Assembly: GCA_903929045.1 (NCBI GenBank)
Contig: CAIYTE010000028.1
Coordinates: 1 to 64,000 of the forward strand
Direction: 5' to 3'
Length of the DNA stretch: 64,000 nt
Source of the DNA: an uncultured Hyphomicrobiales bacterium
GTDB lineage: Bacteria; Pseudomonadota; Alphaproteobacteria; Rhizobiales; Xanthobacteraceae
Position numbers and translations under genes: made by a program. This document shows positions 16,946 through 26,907 of this stretch, one piece after another. The notes below the pieces were generated by a model, which was not told the origin of the DNA, ran no database searches, and saw only the letters and a program-made list of their open reading frames with translations. Each line of letters begins with the position of its first letter. The first letter of the stretch is position 1.

Positions 16946-18526
16946 ATGCGAGACTTTCATCTACCCGGACGTTCGCCCGTCATTGCCTGCAATGGCATGG
17001 CGGCGACCTCGCACCCGCTTGCGACGCTGACCGCGATCGACGTGTTGCGCGCCGGCGGCAACGCGGTGGATGCCGCTATCTCCGCCGTCGCGGTGCTGTG
17101 CGTGGTTGAGCCGCACATGACGGGCATCGGCGGCGATTGTTTCACGCTGATCGCCGAAGCCGGCAAGCCGGTGTGGGGCTACAATGGCTGCGGCCGTTCT
17201 GGTGCGAAGTCGTCGACGGAAGCTTTGCTCGAAAAGGGCATGACCGCGATTCCCGCGACGTCACCCTTCGCGGTGAACGTGCCGGGCGCCATCGAAGCCT
17301 GGGGCGCTATCCTGAAAGCGCGCGGCACCTGGTCGCTCGACAAGGTGCTCGCGCCCGCCATCAATTATGCCGAGAACGGTTTTCCGGTGGCGCAGCGCGT
17401 CGGCAGCGACTGGCCGAAACAACTCGCCAAACTGGGCAACAGCGCAGGCGCGACAAAGCACTATCTGTTCGACGGCAAGGCGCCGAATGTAGGCGACGTC
17501 ATCAAGCTGCCGGCGCTGGCCGCGACGCTGAAAGCCATCGCCAAGGACGGTCCACGCGCCTTCTACGAAGGTCCGATCGCCGAGGACATTGTGGCGACGT
17601 TGAATGCCAGGGGCTCGGTGCTGTCGCTCGATGATTTTGCCAACCATCGCGGCGAAGAGCAAACGCCGATCTCGACCAATTACCGCGGTCTCGATCTCGT
17701 CGAGTTGCCGCCAAACGGGCAGGGCCTCACCGCGTTGGTGCTGCTGAACATTCTCGAGAACTTCGACTTGAAGTCGCTTGAGCCGGCCGGTGCCGAACGC
17801 TTTCATCTCCAGCTCGAAGCCGCGCGTCTCGCTTTCGCCATTCGCGACACGCACATCGCCGAGCCGTCCTTCATGCGCGTGCCGGTCGACAAGCTGCTCG
17901 ACAAGGCGTTCGCAAAATCGCTCGCCGCCAAGATCGACATCACCAAGCGCGTGCCGCTGCCGCCGCATCCTACGCCCGGCGGCGACACGATCTATCTGAC
18001 GGTGGTCGACAAGGACCGCCGCGCCTGTTCGATGATCAACTCGCTCTATTCGAGCTTCGGCTCCGGTATCTGCACCGAAAAAACCGGCGTGATGCTCAAC
18101 AACCGCGGCTCGGGTTTCGTGCTCGATCCGGCGCATCCCAACGCGCTCGGACCCCGCAAGCGGCCGATGCACACGATCATCCCGGCGCTGGCGATGAAGA
18201 ACGGCCGTTGCGACGTCACCTTCGGCGTCATGGGCGCGCACTACCAGCCGATGGGCCACACGCAGATGGTCCTCAACATGATCGACTACGGTCTCGATGT
18301 GCAGGAAGCGATGGATATGCCGCGCGTCTTCTATGAAGGCGAGAAGACGTTGGTCGAGCGAGGCATATCGGCGGCGACCGTCGAAGCCCTGAAAGCGCGC
18401 GGTCACACGGTCGAAGTCGAGCCATCGCCGTGGGGTGGCGCGCAGGCCATCAGGATCGACTGGGATCGCGGTGTGCTGATCGGCGGTTCTGAACCGCGCA
18501 AGGACGGCATGGCCCTCGGGTACTGA
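16946..18526 (+). CDS. gamma-glutamyltransferase family protein (Ntn hydrolase)
   Basis: 526 residues, the length of gamma-glutamyltranspeptidase-like proteins that self-cleave into large and small subunits. The small subunit should begin at Thr348 in PGGDTIYLTVVDKDRRACS, followed by the conserved SMINSLYSSFGSGI and FVLDPAHPNALGPRKRPMHT. No signal peptide is visible, unlike the classical periplasmic enzyme, so it is probably cytosolic. This branch is annotated as GGT-like or as a cephalosporin-acylase-like hydrolase. The true amide substrate is unknown. Confidence 0.9.
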   Translation: MRDFHLPGRSPVIACNGMAATSHPLATLTAIDVLRAGGNAVDAAISAVAVLCVVEPHMTGIGGDCFTLIAEAGKPVWGYNGCGRSGAKSSTEALLEKGMTAIPATSPFAVNVPGAIEAWGAILKARGTWSLDKVLAPAINYAENGFPVAQRVGSDWPKQLAKLGNSAGATKHYLFDGKAPNVGDVIKLPALAATLKAIAKDGPRAFYEGPIAEDIVATLNARGSVLSLDDFANHRGEEQTPISTNYRGLDLVELPPNGQGLTALVLLNILENFDLKSLEPAGAERFHLQLEAARLAFAIRDTHIAEPSFMRVPVDKLLDKAFAKSLAAKIDITKRVPLPPHPTPGGDTIYLTVVDKDRRACSMINSLYSSFGSGICTEKTGVMLNNRGSGFVLDPAHPNALGPRKRPMHTIIPALAMKNGRCDVTFGVMGAHYQPMGHTQMVLNMIDYGLDVQEAMDMPRVFYEGEKTLVERGISAATVEALKARGHTVEVEPSPWGGAQAIRIDWDRGVLIGGSEPRKDGMALGY

Positions 18527-18535
18527 GCGACCCGG

Positions 18536-18841
18536 TTACTGAAGCGTCTCTTCTTCAGTCTTTTCTTCCACCAGCGCATTGACGGCGCGATAGGCGCCGA
18601 TGGCGTCGGACGGGTGCGCGCGGCGGCGCTCGCGTGTCTGCGGATGCTTGTCCTTGGTCGCGATCAGCTGCGCCAGAAACGGCGCCTGGCGGAAGGTCGA
18701 GGCGACGCTGAGGACCTCATGAGCGGGTTCGATCACCAGCAGCGCGCGGCCGCCGGCATCCTTAACGGTTTCCAGCGCGGCGTCGAACTTGCCGGAGTCC
18801 GTTAACCGTGAGCTCGAACTGTCAATCTTGCTGATCCGCAT
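18536..18841 (-). CDS. conserved hypothetical protein
   Basis: 101 residues, no signal peptide or membrane segment. The fold looks alpha/beta: a central hydrophobic strand (GGRALLVIEPAHEVLSVAS) is followed by a basic stretch (KHPQTRERRRAHPSDAIGAY) and an acidic tail. No family recognised. AGGCAG lies nine bases upstream of the ATG. It faces the gamma-glutamyltransferase with nine bases between the stops, and is divergent from the GGDEF/EAL gene. Confidence 0.65.
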   Translation of the reverse strand: MRISKIDSSSSRLTDSGKFDAALETVKDAGGRALLVIEPAHEVLSVASTFRQAPFLAQLIATKDKHPQTRERRRAHPSDAIGAYRAVNALVEEKTEEETLQ

Positions 18842-19011
18842 TTACGCTGCCTGTCTCGATTCGCGACAACTGCGTGTTGTCTCCGTAATCATCGCAAGGT
18901 CTGGGCCAACGTTCTTTCTGGTCGTTAACGCCTCTGGATCGCTCGGTTTTGCAATTGTTTAGTGTTTGTCTCGTAGTTTCAGTGCGGTAACGGGTTCGCG
19001 ATAACAACGCC

Positions 19012-20736
19012 ATGCAAGGCGGTGCGTTCCAAAAAGGGGCGACAGTGACACAGGCAGCCGGCGTCGTTGACGCTGCGGACATTCTTAATTCTGTCGGCGA
19101 AGCCGTTTACGAGTGGCGGCTCGATAGCGATGCTTTGACGTGGAGCGGCAACGCCGCCGCGGTGTTGGGCATTGCGGATACGGCCGCCATCTCAAGTGGC
19201 AAAGCCTTCGCCCTCTACACCGACGGCACCGGTGGTCTTTGCCGCGTCGATGCCATCAAGCAGGCAAGCGCGCCCGATGGCGGCACCGGCATTGCCTATC
19301 AGGCCCAGTACGCCTTCAAGCGCGGCGACGAAAAAATCTGGATCGAGGATACCGGACGCTGGTTCGCCGGCGCCGACGGCAAGCCGCAGCGCGCGCATGG
19401 CGTCATGCGTGTCATCACCGAGCGTCATGAGCGCGAGAGCAAGCTCATGCAGCTGGCGAATTTCGATCCGCTGACCGGCGAACTCAACCGCGTTCGCCTG
19501 CTGGAGTTGCTCGGCGCCACGTTCGATGACGCGATCAAGTTTCGCGGCTCCTGCGGCTTCATGATCGTTGCCATCGATCATCTCGGCGGACTCAACGAGT
19601 CGTACGGCTTTGAGACGACCGAAGACGTTATTGCGCAGGTCGCGAAGCGTCTTCGCGCGCGCCTGCGCGGCAAGGATCATCTCGGCCGTATTTCCGGTAA
19701 CAAGTTCGGCGTTGTGCTGACCAGCTGCACGCCGGACGAAATGACCATCGCGGCCGATCGCCTGATGGCGGGCGTGCGCGATGAAACCATTGCCACGCCG
19801 TCGGGCCCGGTGGCGGTGACCGTTACCATTGGCGGCATCACGGCGCCGCGCCATGCGCGTACCGTGCCGGAAATTCTGGCCCGCACGCAGGACGCGTTGC
19901 ACGCCGCACGCGCCAAGCGCCACGGCTCGTTTGTGTCCTATCGTCCCAATGTCGAACGCGATGCCTTGCGCCGCGAAAGCGTCAAGGCCACCGACGAGAT
20001 CGTTGCCGCTCTGAACGAGCGCCGCATCGGTCTTGCGTTCGAGCCGGTGGTCGATGCGAAGAGCCGTATCCCGGCTTTCTACGAATGTCTGATGCGTGTC
20101 AGCCGCAGCGATGGCACCTTATGTCACGCCAACGAAATCATTCCGGTGGCCGGGCGTCTCGGCCTAGTGCGCATGCTGGATTATCGCGTGTTGGAAATGG
20201 TGGTGGCTGAACTCGCCGCCGCGCCGGCGCTGACCGCGAGCGTCAACGTCTCGCCGGCCTCGACCGTGGACCCCGATTGGTGGGCTGGGCTGGGCGGATT
20301 GCTGCGCGCCAGTCCGGGCGTCGCCGAACGGCTGATTGTCGAAATCACCGAGACGGCGGCCATTCACGATATCGACGATACGCGCGGCTTCGTCACGCGG
20401 GTGAAGGATCTCGGCTGCCGCATCGCCATCGACGACTTCGGCGCCGGCAACACATCGTTCCGCAATCTGCGCAAGCTCGGCGTTGATATCGTCAAGATCG
20501 ACGGCGCTTTCGTGCAGAATATCCTGAAGTCGAGCGACAACCAGGCCTTCGTGCAGACGATGATCGACCTTTCGCACCGGCTCGGCCTCAAGGCCGTCGC
20601 CGAATGGGTGCAGGACGAGAGCGCCGCGGCTCTGATCGCCGGCTTTGGCTGCGATTACCTGCAAGGCGCTTTGGTCGGACTTGCCAGCAGCGAGCGCCCC
20701 TGGCTCGACGCGCAGAACGTCGCGGTCAACGCGTAA
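19012..20736 (+). CDS. PAS-GGDEF-EAL protein, probable c-di-GMP phosphodiesterase
   Basis: 574 residues in three parts: a PAS-like sensor (about 20-135), a GGDEF-like domain (about 150-310) and an EAL domain (about 335-570). The diguanylate cyclase motif is degraded to SGNKF (228-232), so synthesis is unlikely. The EAL domain keeps its metal and catalytic positions: Glu358 in ECLMR, Asn in SVNVS, Glu in VEITET, the DD of IDDFGAGNTSF, Lys in VKIDG, Glu in VAEWV and Gln in YLQGALVG. It should therefore hydrolyse c-di-GMP, with the dead GGDEF domain possibly acting as a GTP sensor. No membrane segment is visible. It is monocistronic. Confidence 0.9.
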   Translation: MQGGAFQKGATVTQAAGVVDAADILNSVGEAVYEWRLDSDALTWSGNAAAVLGIADTAAISSGKAFALYTDGTGGLCRVDAIKQASAPDGGTGIAYQAQYAFKRGDEKIWIEDTGRWFAGADGKPQRAHGVMRVITERHERESKLMQLANFDPLTGELNRVRLLELLGATFDDAIKFRGSCGFMIVAIDHLGGLNESYGFETTEDVIAQVAKRLRARLRGKDHLGRISGNKFGVVLTSCTPDEMTIAADRLMAGVRDETIATPSGPVAVTVTIGGITAPRHARTVPEILARTQDALHAARAKRHGSFVSYRPNVERDALRRESVKATDEIVAALNERRIGLAFEPVVDAKSRIPAFYECLMRVSRSDGTLCHANEIIPVAGRLGLVRMLDYRVLEMVVAELAAAPALTASVNVSPASTVDPDWWAGLGGLLRASPGVAERLIVEITETAAIHDIDDTRGFVTRVKDLGCRIAIDDFGAGNTSFRNLRKLGVDIVKIDGAFVQNILKSSDNQAFVQTMIDLSHRLGLKAVAEWVQDESAAALIAGFGCDYLQGALVGLASSERPWLDAQNVAVNA

Positions 20737-20793
20737 AGCGCCGCGCCACAGGCGCGACGGCCAGCAATCATCTTCGATTATGAAAAGAGCTGG

Positions 20794-20815
20794 ATCACCC
20801 GCTTTCGCGGGTGAT
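20794..20815. terminator. bidirectional hairpin between convergent genes
   Basis: ATCACCCGC (20794-20802) and GCGGGTGAT (20807-20815) form a nine-base stem with a TTTC loop between the stops of the GGDEF/EAL gene and phaR. It lacks a strong T-run, and its CGCTTTCGCG core is shared with intergenic repeats in this window. Confidence 0.5.
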
Positions 20816-20827
20816 GACCGGTCCGGA

Positions 20828-21412
20828 TTACTCTTTGCCGCCGCCGAGTTTGTCGAGGCGCTTCTGCATCTCGTCGAGCTGCTGCTTCAGCGCATCCACC
20901 CCGGCATTCGATGCCGGTTTTTCGTCCATGGCCGCGCCCGCGGCAGGCTTGCCGCCGCGCGCGAAGGGCGGGGCGAACATGGCGAAGGTCTTCTCGAACA
21001 TTTCCATGTTGCGGCGGACCTGATCTTCCAGCGAACCGAAGCCGCCGGCGCCGAAGGCCTGCGTGATCTGTTCGCGGAACTTGCCCTGCTGGCTGGTGAG
21101 CGACGACATCGATTGCTCGAGGAAGCGCGGCACCATCATCTGCATGCTGTCGCCGTAGAAGCGGATCAACTGACGCAGGAATGCGATGGGAAGAAGGCTT
21201 TGGCCTTCCTTGTTCTCCTGCTCGAAAATGATTTGCGCCAAAACGGACCGCGTAATGTCTTCGCTGGTCTTGGCGTCATAGACGACGAAATCTTCGCCGC
21301 TCTTGACCATCACCGCGAGGTCTTCGAGCGTCACGTAGGTGCTCGTGCCGGTATTATATAGCCGCCGGTTGGCGTACTTCTTGATCGTAATCGGCTCTTT
21401 TTCTTCTGCCAT
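20828..21412 (-). CDS. phaR: polyhydroxyalkanoate synthesis repressor
   Basis: 194 residues from the ATG at 21412. The PHB accumulation regulatory domain opens the protein (ITIKKYANRRLYNTGTSTYV, then LEDLAVMVKSGEDFVVYDAK). The PHB_acc helical repeat follows (LLPIAFLRQLIRFYGDSMQM), and the protein ends in a coiled-coil (ALKQQLDEMQKRLDKLGGG). PhaR binds both DNA and polyhydroxybutyrate granules: it represses phasin and other pha genes until polymer titrates it away. It is divergent from phaA, and the gap holds a GCATTGCA motif, a possible autoregulatory site. Confidence 0.95.
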   Translation of the reverse strand: MAEEKEPITIKKYANRRLYNTGTSTYVTLEDLAVMVKSGEDFVVYDAKTSEDITRSVLAQIIFEQENKEGQSLLPIAFLRQLIRFYGDSMQMMVPRFLEQSMSSLTSQQGKFREQITQAFGAGGFGSLEDQVRRNMEMFEKTFAMFAPPFARGGKPAAGAAMDEKPASNAGVDALKQQLDEMQKRLDKLGGGKE

Positions 21413-21498
21413 TTGGATCACTCGTCCCCTGCCCAGAGCGCAAGCATAGGCGCAATCCGTAGCTATGGGCCACTGTTTTGTGGCGATGCGGTAAAGGC

Positions 21499-21506
21499 GC
21501 ATTGCA
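21499..21506. promoter_or_regulatory. GCATTGCA motif in the phaR-phaA gap, candidate PhaR site
   Basis: The octamer GCATTGCA lies in the 191-base divergent gap between phaR and phaA, 87 bases upstream of phaR and 97 bases upstream of phaA. It recurs with its inverse in the phaA-phaB gap (22821-22848). TGC-containing inverted repeats are the known target type of alphaproteobacterial PhaR. Binding is inferred. Confidence 0.4.
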
Positions 21507-21585
21507 GGTGCGAAGGGCGCTGGACGGCACTTGCGGAACCAGCCAAAAAGGGCCAATTCTCGCCCCATAAGCCTCGTAACCATAA

Positions 21586-22779
<1,194 letters not shown>

Positions 22780-22820
22780 GAGTGCGCATCGCGCTTAAAA
22801 ATTAAGCGCAAAGTTACGCC

Positions 22821-22848
22821 GCATTGCAGCGTCACTCTGGTGCAATGC
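22821..22848. promoter_or_regulatory. GCATTGCA-N12-TGCAATGC inverted repeat, candidate PhaR operator
   Basis: Perfect eight-base inverted repeat, arms at 22821-22828 and 22841-22848, in the phaA-phaB gap. The left arm is identical to the octamer at 21499-21506. It is placed before the terminator hairpin at 22863 and about 130 bases upstream of phaB. A regulator site for phaB or a transcript end structure are both possible; the match to the phaA upstream motif favours the former. Confidence 0.45.
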
Positions 22849-22862
22849 AAAAATTATAAACG

Positions 22863-22895
22863 AATGCCCGGCCGTCGCGCCGGGCATTTTGTTTT
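22863..22895 (+). terminator. rho-independent terminator after phaA
   Basis: AATGCCCGG (22863-22871) pairs with CCGGGCATT (22880-22888) around an eight-base loop, followed by TTTGTTTTT. This is a standard intrinsic terminator about 84 bases after the phaA stop. It implies separate or attenuated expression of phaB. Confidence 0.85.
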
Positions 22896-22974
22896 TGCGC
22901 TGCCGCGACGGCAAAATGGTGGACGCGACTAACCCATCATGACAAAACAAAAAACGAATTGAGGGAGCTTTGAG

Positions 22975-23700
22975 ATGTCTCGCGTTGCATTGGTCACCGG
23001 CGGAACCCGCGGCATTGGCGCGTCGGTCGCCAAGGCGCTGAAAGCCGCCGGTTACAAGGTCGCCGCCAATTATGCGGGCAACGACGAAGCGGCGCAGAAA
23101 TTCAAGGCCGAAAACGGCATTCCGGTTTTCAAATGGGACGTGTCGTCGTTCGAAGCGTGCGAGGCTGGCATCAAGCAGGTCGAAGCCGAGGTCGGCCCCA
23201 TCGACGTGCTCGTCAACAACGCCGGCATCACGCGCGATTCGCAGCTTCATCGCATGAAGCCCGAGCAGTGGACCGCGGTGATCAACACCAATCTCGGCTC
23301 GCTCTTCAACATGTGCCGCAACGTCATCGAGGGCATGCGCGCGCGTAAGTTCGGCCGCATCGTCAACATCTCGTCGATCAACGGCCAGAAAGGCCAGTTC
23401 GGCCAGACCAATTACTCCGCCGCCAAGGCAGGCGAGATTGGTTTCACCAAGGCGCTGGCGCAGGAGAGCGCGCGCTCGGGCATCACCGTCAACGCCATCT
23501 GCCCGGGCTACATCAACACCGAAATGGTGCAGGCGGTGCCGAAGGACGTGCTGGAGAAATCCATTCTGCCGCTCATTCCGATCGGCCGTCTCGGCGAGCC
23601 GGAAGAAATCGCGCGCTGCGTTCTCTTCCTTGCGGCTGATGAGGCCGGCTTGATGACCGGTTCGACGCTCACCGCCAATGGCGGCCAGTACTTGGCTTAA
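22975..23700 (+). CDS. phaB: acetoacetyl-CoA reductase
   Basis: 241 residues, a short-chain dehydrogenase of PhaB length. The cofactor motif is TGGTRGIGASVAKAL, NNAG appears in LVNNAGITRDSQLHRM, and the catalytic pair is Tyr147/Lys151 in NYSAAKAGEIGFTKAL. NISSINGQKGQFGQ is the PhaB-specific active-site segment. It reduces acetoacetyl-CoA to (R)-3-hydroxybutyryl-CoA, normally with NADPH. GAGGGAG precedes the ATG. Only nine bases separate it from the next dehydrogenase gene, so they form a transcript. Confidence 0.96.
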   Translation: MSRVALVTGGTRGIGASVAKALKAAGYKVAANYAGNDEAAQKFKAENGIPVFKWDVSSFEACEAGIKQVEAEVGPIDVLVNNAGITRDSQLHRMKPEQWTAVINTNLGSLFNMCRNVIEGMRARKFGRIVNISSINGQKGQFGQTNYSAAKAGEIGFTKALAQESARSGITVNAICPGYINTEMVQAVPKDVLEKSILPLIPIGRLGEPEEIARCVLFLAADEAGLMTGSTLTANGGQYLA

Positions 23701-23709
23701 GGATCTCTC

Positions 23710-24786
23710 ATGAGCACGAACCGCGTTCACCGCGTCGCCGTCATTCCCGGCGACGGCATCGGCAAGGAAGTCATGCCGGAAGGCGTGCGCGTGCTCGAAG
23801 CGGCGGCAAAGAAATTCGGCTTCAAATTGCAGCTCGACGATTTCGATTTCGCCAGCTGCGATTATTACGACACGCACGGCCGCATGATGCCGGAGGACTG
23901 GAAAGAGAAAATCGGTAAACACGACGCCATCTATTTCGGCGCCGTCGGCATGCCGGACCGCGTGCCGGATCACATTTCGCTGTGGGGCTCACTGATCCTG
24001 TTCCGCCGCGAATTCGATCAGTACGTCAACCTGCGTCCCGTCCGCTTGATGCCGGGCGTGCCGTGTCCGCTGGTCGGTCGCAAGCCGGGCGACATCGATT
24101 TCTGGGTCGTGCGGGAAAACACCGAAGGCGAATATTCGGCCATCGGCGGCAAGATGTTTGCCGGCACCGACCGCGAAGTTGTGGTGCAGGAAACGGTGAT
24201 GAGCCGCACCGGTGTCGACCGTGTATTGAAATTCGCTTTTGAACTGGCGCAGTCGACGCCGAAGAAACATCTGACGTCCGCGACCAAGTCCAACGGCATT
24301 GCCATCACCATGCCGTACTGGGACGAGCGCGTGAAGGAGATGGCGAAGAACTACGCGGACGTGAAGTGGAATCAGTTCCACATCGACATTCTGACCGCAC
24401 ACTTCGTCATGAACCCGGACAAATTCAACGTCGTCGTCGCGTCGAATCTGTTCGGCGATATTCTCTCCGACCTCGGCCCGGCCTGCACCGGCACCATCGG
24501 CATCGCGCCGTCCGGCAATATCAATCCCGAGCGGAACTTTCCATCGGTATTCGAGCCGGTGCACGGCTCCGCGCCCGATATCGCCGGGCAGGGTATCGCC
24601 AATCCGATCGGGCAGATCTGGTCGGGCGCCATGATGCTCGACCATCTCGGCGAGCACGAGGCCGCCAAGGCCATCGTCAAGGCGATCGAGACGGTGCTTG
24701 CCGACTCAAAGTTGCGCACGCGTGACCTGAAAGGTTCTGCGAATACCGTTTCGTGCGGTAAAGCCGTCGCCGACGCTTTGGCCTGA
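23710..24786 (+). CDS. tartrate/D-malate dehydrogenase-type protein (isocitrate/isopropylmalate dehydrogenase family)
   Basis: 358 residues of the beta-decarboxylating dehydrogenase family. Marks are VIPGDGIGKEVMPEGVRVLE, the substrate loop VNLRPVRLMPG, VVRENTEGEYSAIGGKMFAG (Tyr of the active site) and the metal aspartates in SNLFGDILSDLGPA. The short LWGSLILFRREFDQYVNLRP segment and EPVHGSAPDIAGQGIANPIG fit the TtuC/DmlA branch, acting on tartrate or D-malate with NAD+. It starts nine bases after phaB. Why this enzyme is tied to polymer synthesis is unclear; supply of reducing power or pyruvate is possible. Confidence 0.88.
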   Translation: MSTNRVHRVAVIPGDGIGKEVMPEGVRVLEAAAKKFGFKLQLDDFDFASCDYYDTHGRMMPEDWKEKIGKHDAIYFGAVGMPDRVPDHISLWGSLILFRREFDQYVNLRPVRLMPGVPCPLVGRKPGDIDFWVVRENTEGEYSAIGGKMFAGTDREVVVQETVMSRTGVDRVLKFAFELAQSTPKKHLTSATKSNGIAITMPYWDERVKEMAKNYADVKWNQFHIDILTAHFVMNPDKFNVVVASNLFGDILSDLGPACTGTIGIAPSGNINPERNFPSVFEPVHGSAPDIAGQGIANPIGQIWSGAMMLDHLGEHEAAKAIVKAIETVLADSKLRTRDLKGSANTVSCGKAVADALA

Positions 24787-24869
24787 GCGCGATTTCCCTT
24801 GCGCGACGCTTTGGCGTAAGAGTTTCCCGGCCGCGCACCTCCCGCGCGGATCGTCACGTCCGGAATTGA

Positions 24870-26135
24870 ATGCGCCGTATCGTCGTCACAGGAACCGGTC
24901 TCGTCTCCCCGCTGGGTTGTGGAACGGAACTTGTTTGGCAGCGCATCCTCGCCGGCCGGTCGGGTATCCGCCGTCTCAACGATAATCTCGTGCACGACGT
25001 CGCGGCGAAGATCGCCGGCGTGGTGCCGAGTTTAAGCGAAGACGAAGAGGGCGGTTTCAATCCGACGCTTGCCGTTAGCGCCAAAGATCATCTGCGCATG
25101 GACCGGTTCATCCAGTTCGCGCTCGGCGCGGCGCATGAAGCGATCAAGCAGGCGGCCTGGGTCCCCAAGACCGACGATGAGATGAACCGGACCGCGACCA
25201 TCATCGGTTCCGGCATCGGCGGTTTTGCCACCATGAAGCAGGCGGTGCACACCACCGACCAGCGGGGCCCGCGCAAGCTGTCGCCGTTCACTGTGCCGTC
25301 GTTCTTGGTCAATCTCGCCGCCGGGCAGATTTCGATCCATCATAATTTCCGTGGCGCCATCGGCGCGCCGGTGACGGCCTGCGCCGCCAGTCTGCAGGCG
25401 ATCGGCGATGGCGCGCGTCTCATTGCCAGCGGCGAAGCCAATGTCGCGGTGTGCGGCGGCGCCGAAAGCTGCATCGAGCGCGTCAGTCTCGGCAGTTTTG
25501 CCGCGGCGCGTGCTTTGTCGACCCAATTCAACGGCGCGCCCGAACGCGCCTCGCGGCCGTTCGACAAGGACCGGGACGGGTTCGTGATGAGCGAAGGCGC
25601 GGCGGTGCTGGTGATCGAAGAACTCGAACACGCGCTTGCGCGGGGCGCCACGCCGTTGGCTGAAATCGTCGGCTACGGCACGACGTCGGACGCCTATCAT
25701 ATGGCGGCGGCGCCGGCGGGTGGCGAGGGCCTGCAACGCTGCATGCGGCTTGCCGTGCAGGCTGCGCGCATCGCGCCGGAAGACATCGGCTACGTCAACG
25801 CGCATGCGACATCGACGCCGTTGGGCGATGCTGCGGAACTCACGGCGATCCACAAAGTGTTCAACGGGGCGCGGCCGGCGATTTCGTCGACCAAGTCGTC
25901 GACGGGGCATCTGCTCGGGGCAGCCGGCGCGACGGCGGCGATCCTGACCGTCAAGGCGTTGTGCACCGGTACGTTGCCGCCGACGCTGAACCTCGAAGAA
26001 CCGGATGAAGCCTTCGGCAAGGCCAACCTGATCGGTCCCAAGCCGCGCAGCCAAACCACCGAATACGCCATGGTCAACGGTTTCGGTTTCGGCGGCGTCA
26101 ACGCCACCGCCGTGCTCAAGCGCTGGGCCAACTAG
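24870..26135 (+). CDS. beta-ketoacyl-ACP synthase II-like protein
   Basis: 421 residues with the full KAS II layout. The nucleophile is Cys171 in VTACAASLQAIGD, and the two active-site histidines are His312 in NAHATSTPLGD and His347 in STGHLLGAAGATA. The end VNGFGFGGVNATAVLKRW is typical. FabF enzymes extend acyl-ACP by two carbons. Main fabF genes in this order usually sit with acpP and fabG; this one does not, so it is likely a paralogue, perhaps for very-long-chain or specialised lipids. It follows the tartrate-dehydrogenase-type gene by 83 bases. Confidence 0.9.
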   Translation: MRRIVVTGTGLVSPLGCGTELVWQRILAGRSGIRRLNDNLVHDVAAKIAGVVPSLSEDEEGGFNPTLAVSAKDHLRMDRFIQFALGAAHEAIKQAAWVPKTDDEMNRTATIIGSGIGGFATMKQAVHTTDQRGPRKLSPFTVPSFLVNLAAGQISIHHNFRGAIGAPVTACAASLQAIGDGARLIASGEANVAVCGGAESCIERVSLGSFAAARALSTQFNGAPERASRPFDKDRDGFVMSEGAAVLVIEELEHALARGATPLAEIVGYGTTSDAYHMAAAPAGGEGLQRCMRLAVQAARIAPEDIGYVNAHATSTPLGDAAELTAIHKVFNGARPAISSTKSSTGHLLGAAGATAAILTVKALCTGTLPPTLNLEEPDEAFGKANLIGPKPRSQTTEYAMVNGFGFGGVNATAVLKRWAN

Positions 26136-26138
26136 ACC

Positions 26139-26900
26139 TTAAATTCGCGCGACGATCGCGTCGCGGAACGCTTCAAACAAAGCCCGGTTCACGGCGTTGG
26201 TCTGCGGATTGTACTCCGCATGCCACTGCACGCCGAGGGCAAAGCCCGGCGCGCCTTCAATGCGGATGGCTTCGACCGTGCTGTCGTCGGCCACGCCTTC
26301 GATGACGACGCGCTTGCCGGGCTCGAGAATGCCCTGACCATGCAGCGAATTCACGCGGATCTTTTCCTTACCGAAAATCTTTGCGAAGGTGCCGCCGGCG
26401 ACGAGATGTACGTCGTGGCGGTCGCCGTAGACGACGTCCTGGTCGGGGTGGATCTCGCCGTTGTCGAGCCGCGGCATGCGGTGGTTCATGCGGCCCGGCA
26501 ATTCACGGATTTCCGGATGCAATGAGCAGCCATAGGCCACGCTCATTTCCTGAAAGCCGCGGCAAAGACCGAGAATGGGCACACAGCGCTCGACGCAGGC
26601 CTGCACCAGCTCTAGCGCCAGTTCGTCGCGTGGAATGTCATAGGGTTCGTAGGAAACATGCGCTTCGACGCCGAAGCGTGTAGGGTGCACATTAGCGCGC
26701 GCACCGGTGAGCAGAATGCCGTCGACGGTGTCGAGCAGGGCGCCGATATCGGTGATCTCGGGCGTGCCGGCAAACATCAGCGGCAGGGCGCCGACGACAT
26801 CCTTGACGGCGAGCAGGTTGCGTTCGCCGACGCGCTGCGCCGGAAACCGGTTCTCGACCAGATGCGCGCTGCCGATGACACCGACGACGGGGCGTCTCAT
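26139..26900 (-). CDS. gamma-glutamyl-gamma-aminobutyrate hydrolase family amidase (peptidase C26)
   Basis: 253 residues of the class I glutamine amidotransferase-like fold. The nucleophile is Cys113 in PILGLCRGFQEMSVAYG, and the partner His227/Glu229 is in GVQWHAEYNPQTN. VDGILLTGARANVHPTRFG resembles PuuD. PuuD-type enzymes hydrolyse gamma-glutamyl-GABA in putrescine breakdown, but the branch is broad and the amide here is unknown. It starts seven bases after the aminotransferase stop and closes the minus-strand run. Confidence 0.9.
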   Translation of the reverse strand: MRRPVVGVIGSAHLVENRFPAQRVGERNLLAVKDVVGALPLMFAGTPEITDIGALLDTVDGILLTGARANVHPTRFGVEAHVSYEPYDIPRDELALELVQACVERCVPILGLCRGFQEMSVAYGCSLHPEIRELPGRMNHRMPRLDNGEIHPDQDVVYGDRHDVHLVAGGTFAKIFGKEKIRVNSLHGQGILEPGKRVVIEGVADDSTVEAIRIEGAPGFALGVQWHAEYNPQTNAVNRALFEAFRDAIVARI

Positions 26901-26907
26901 CGTGTTC

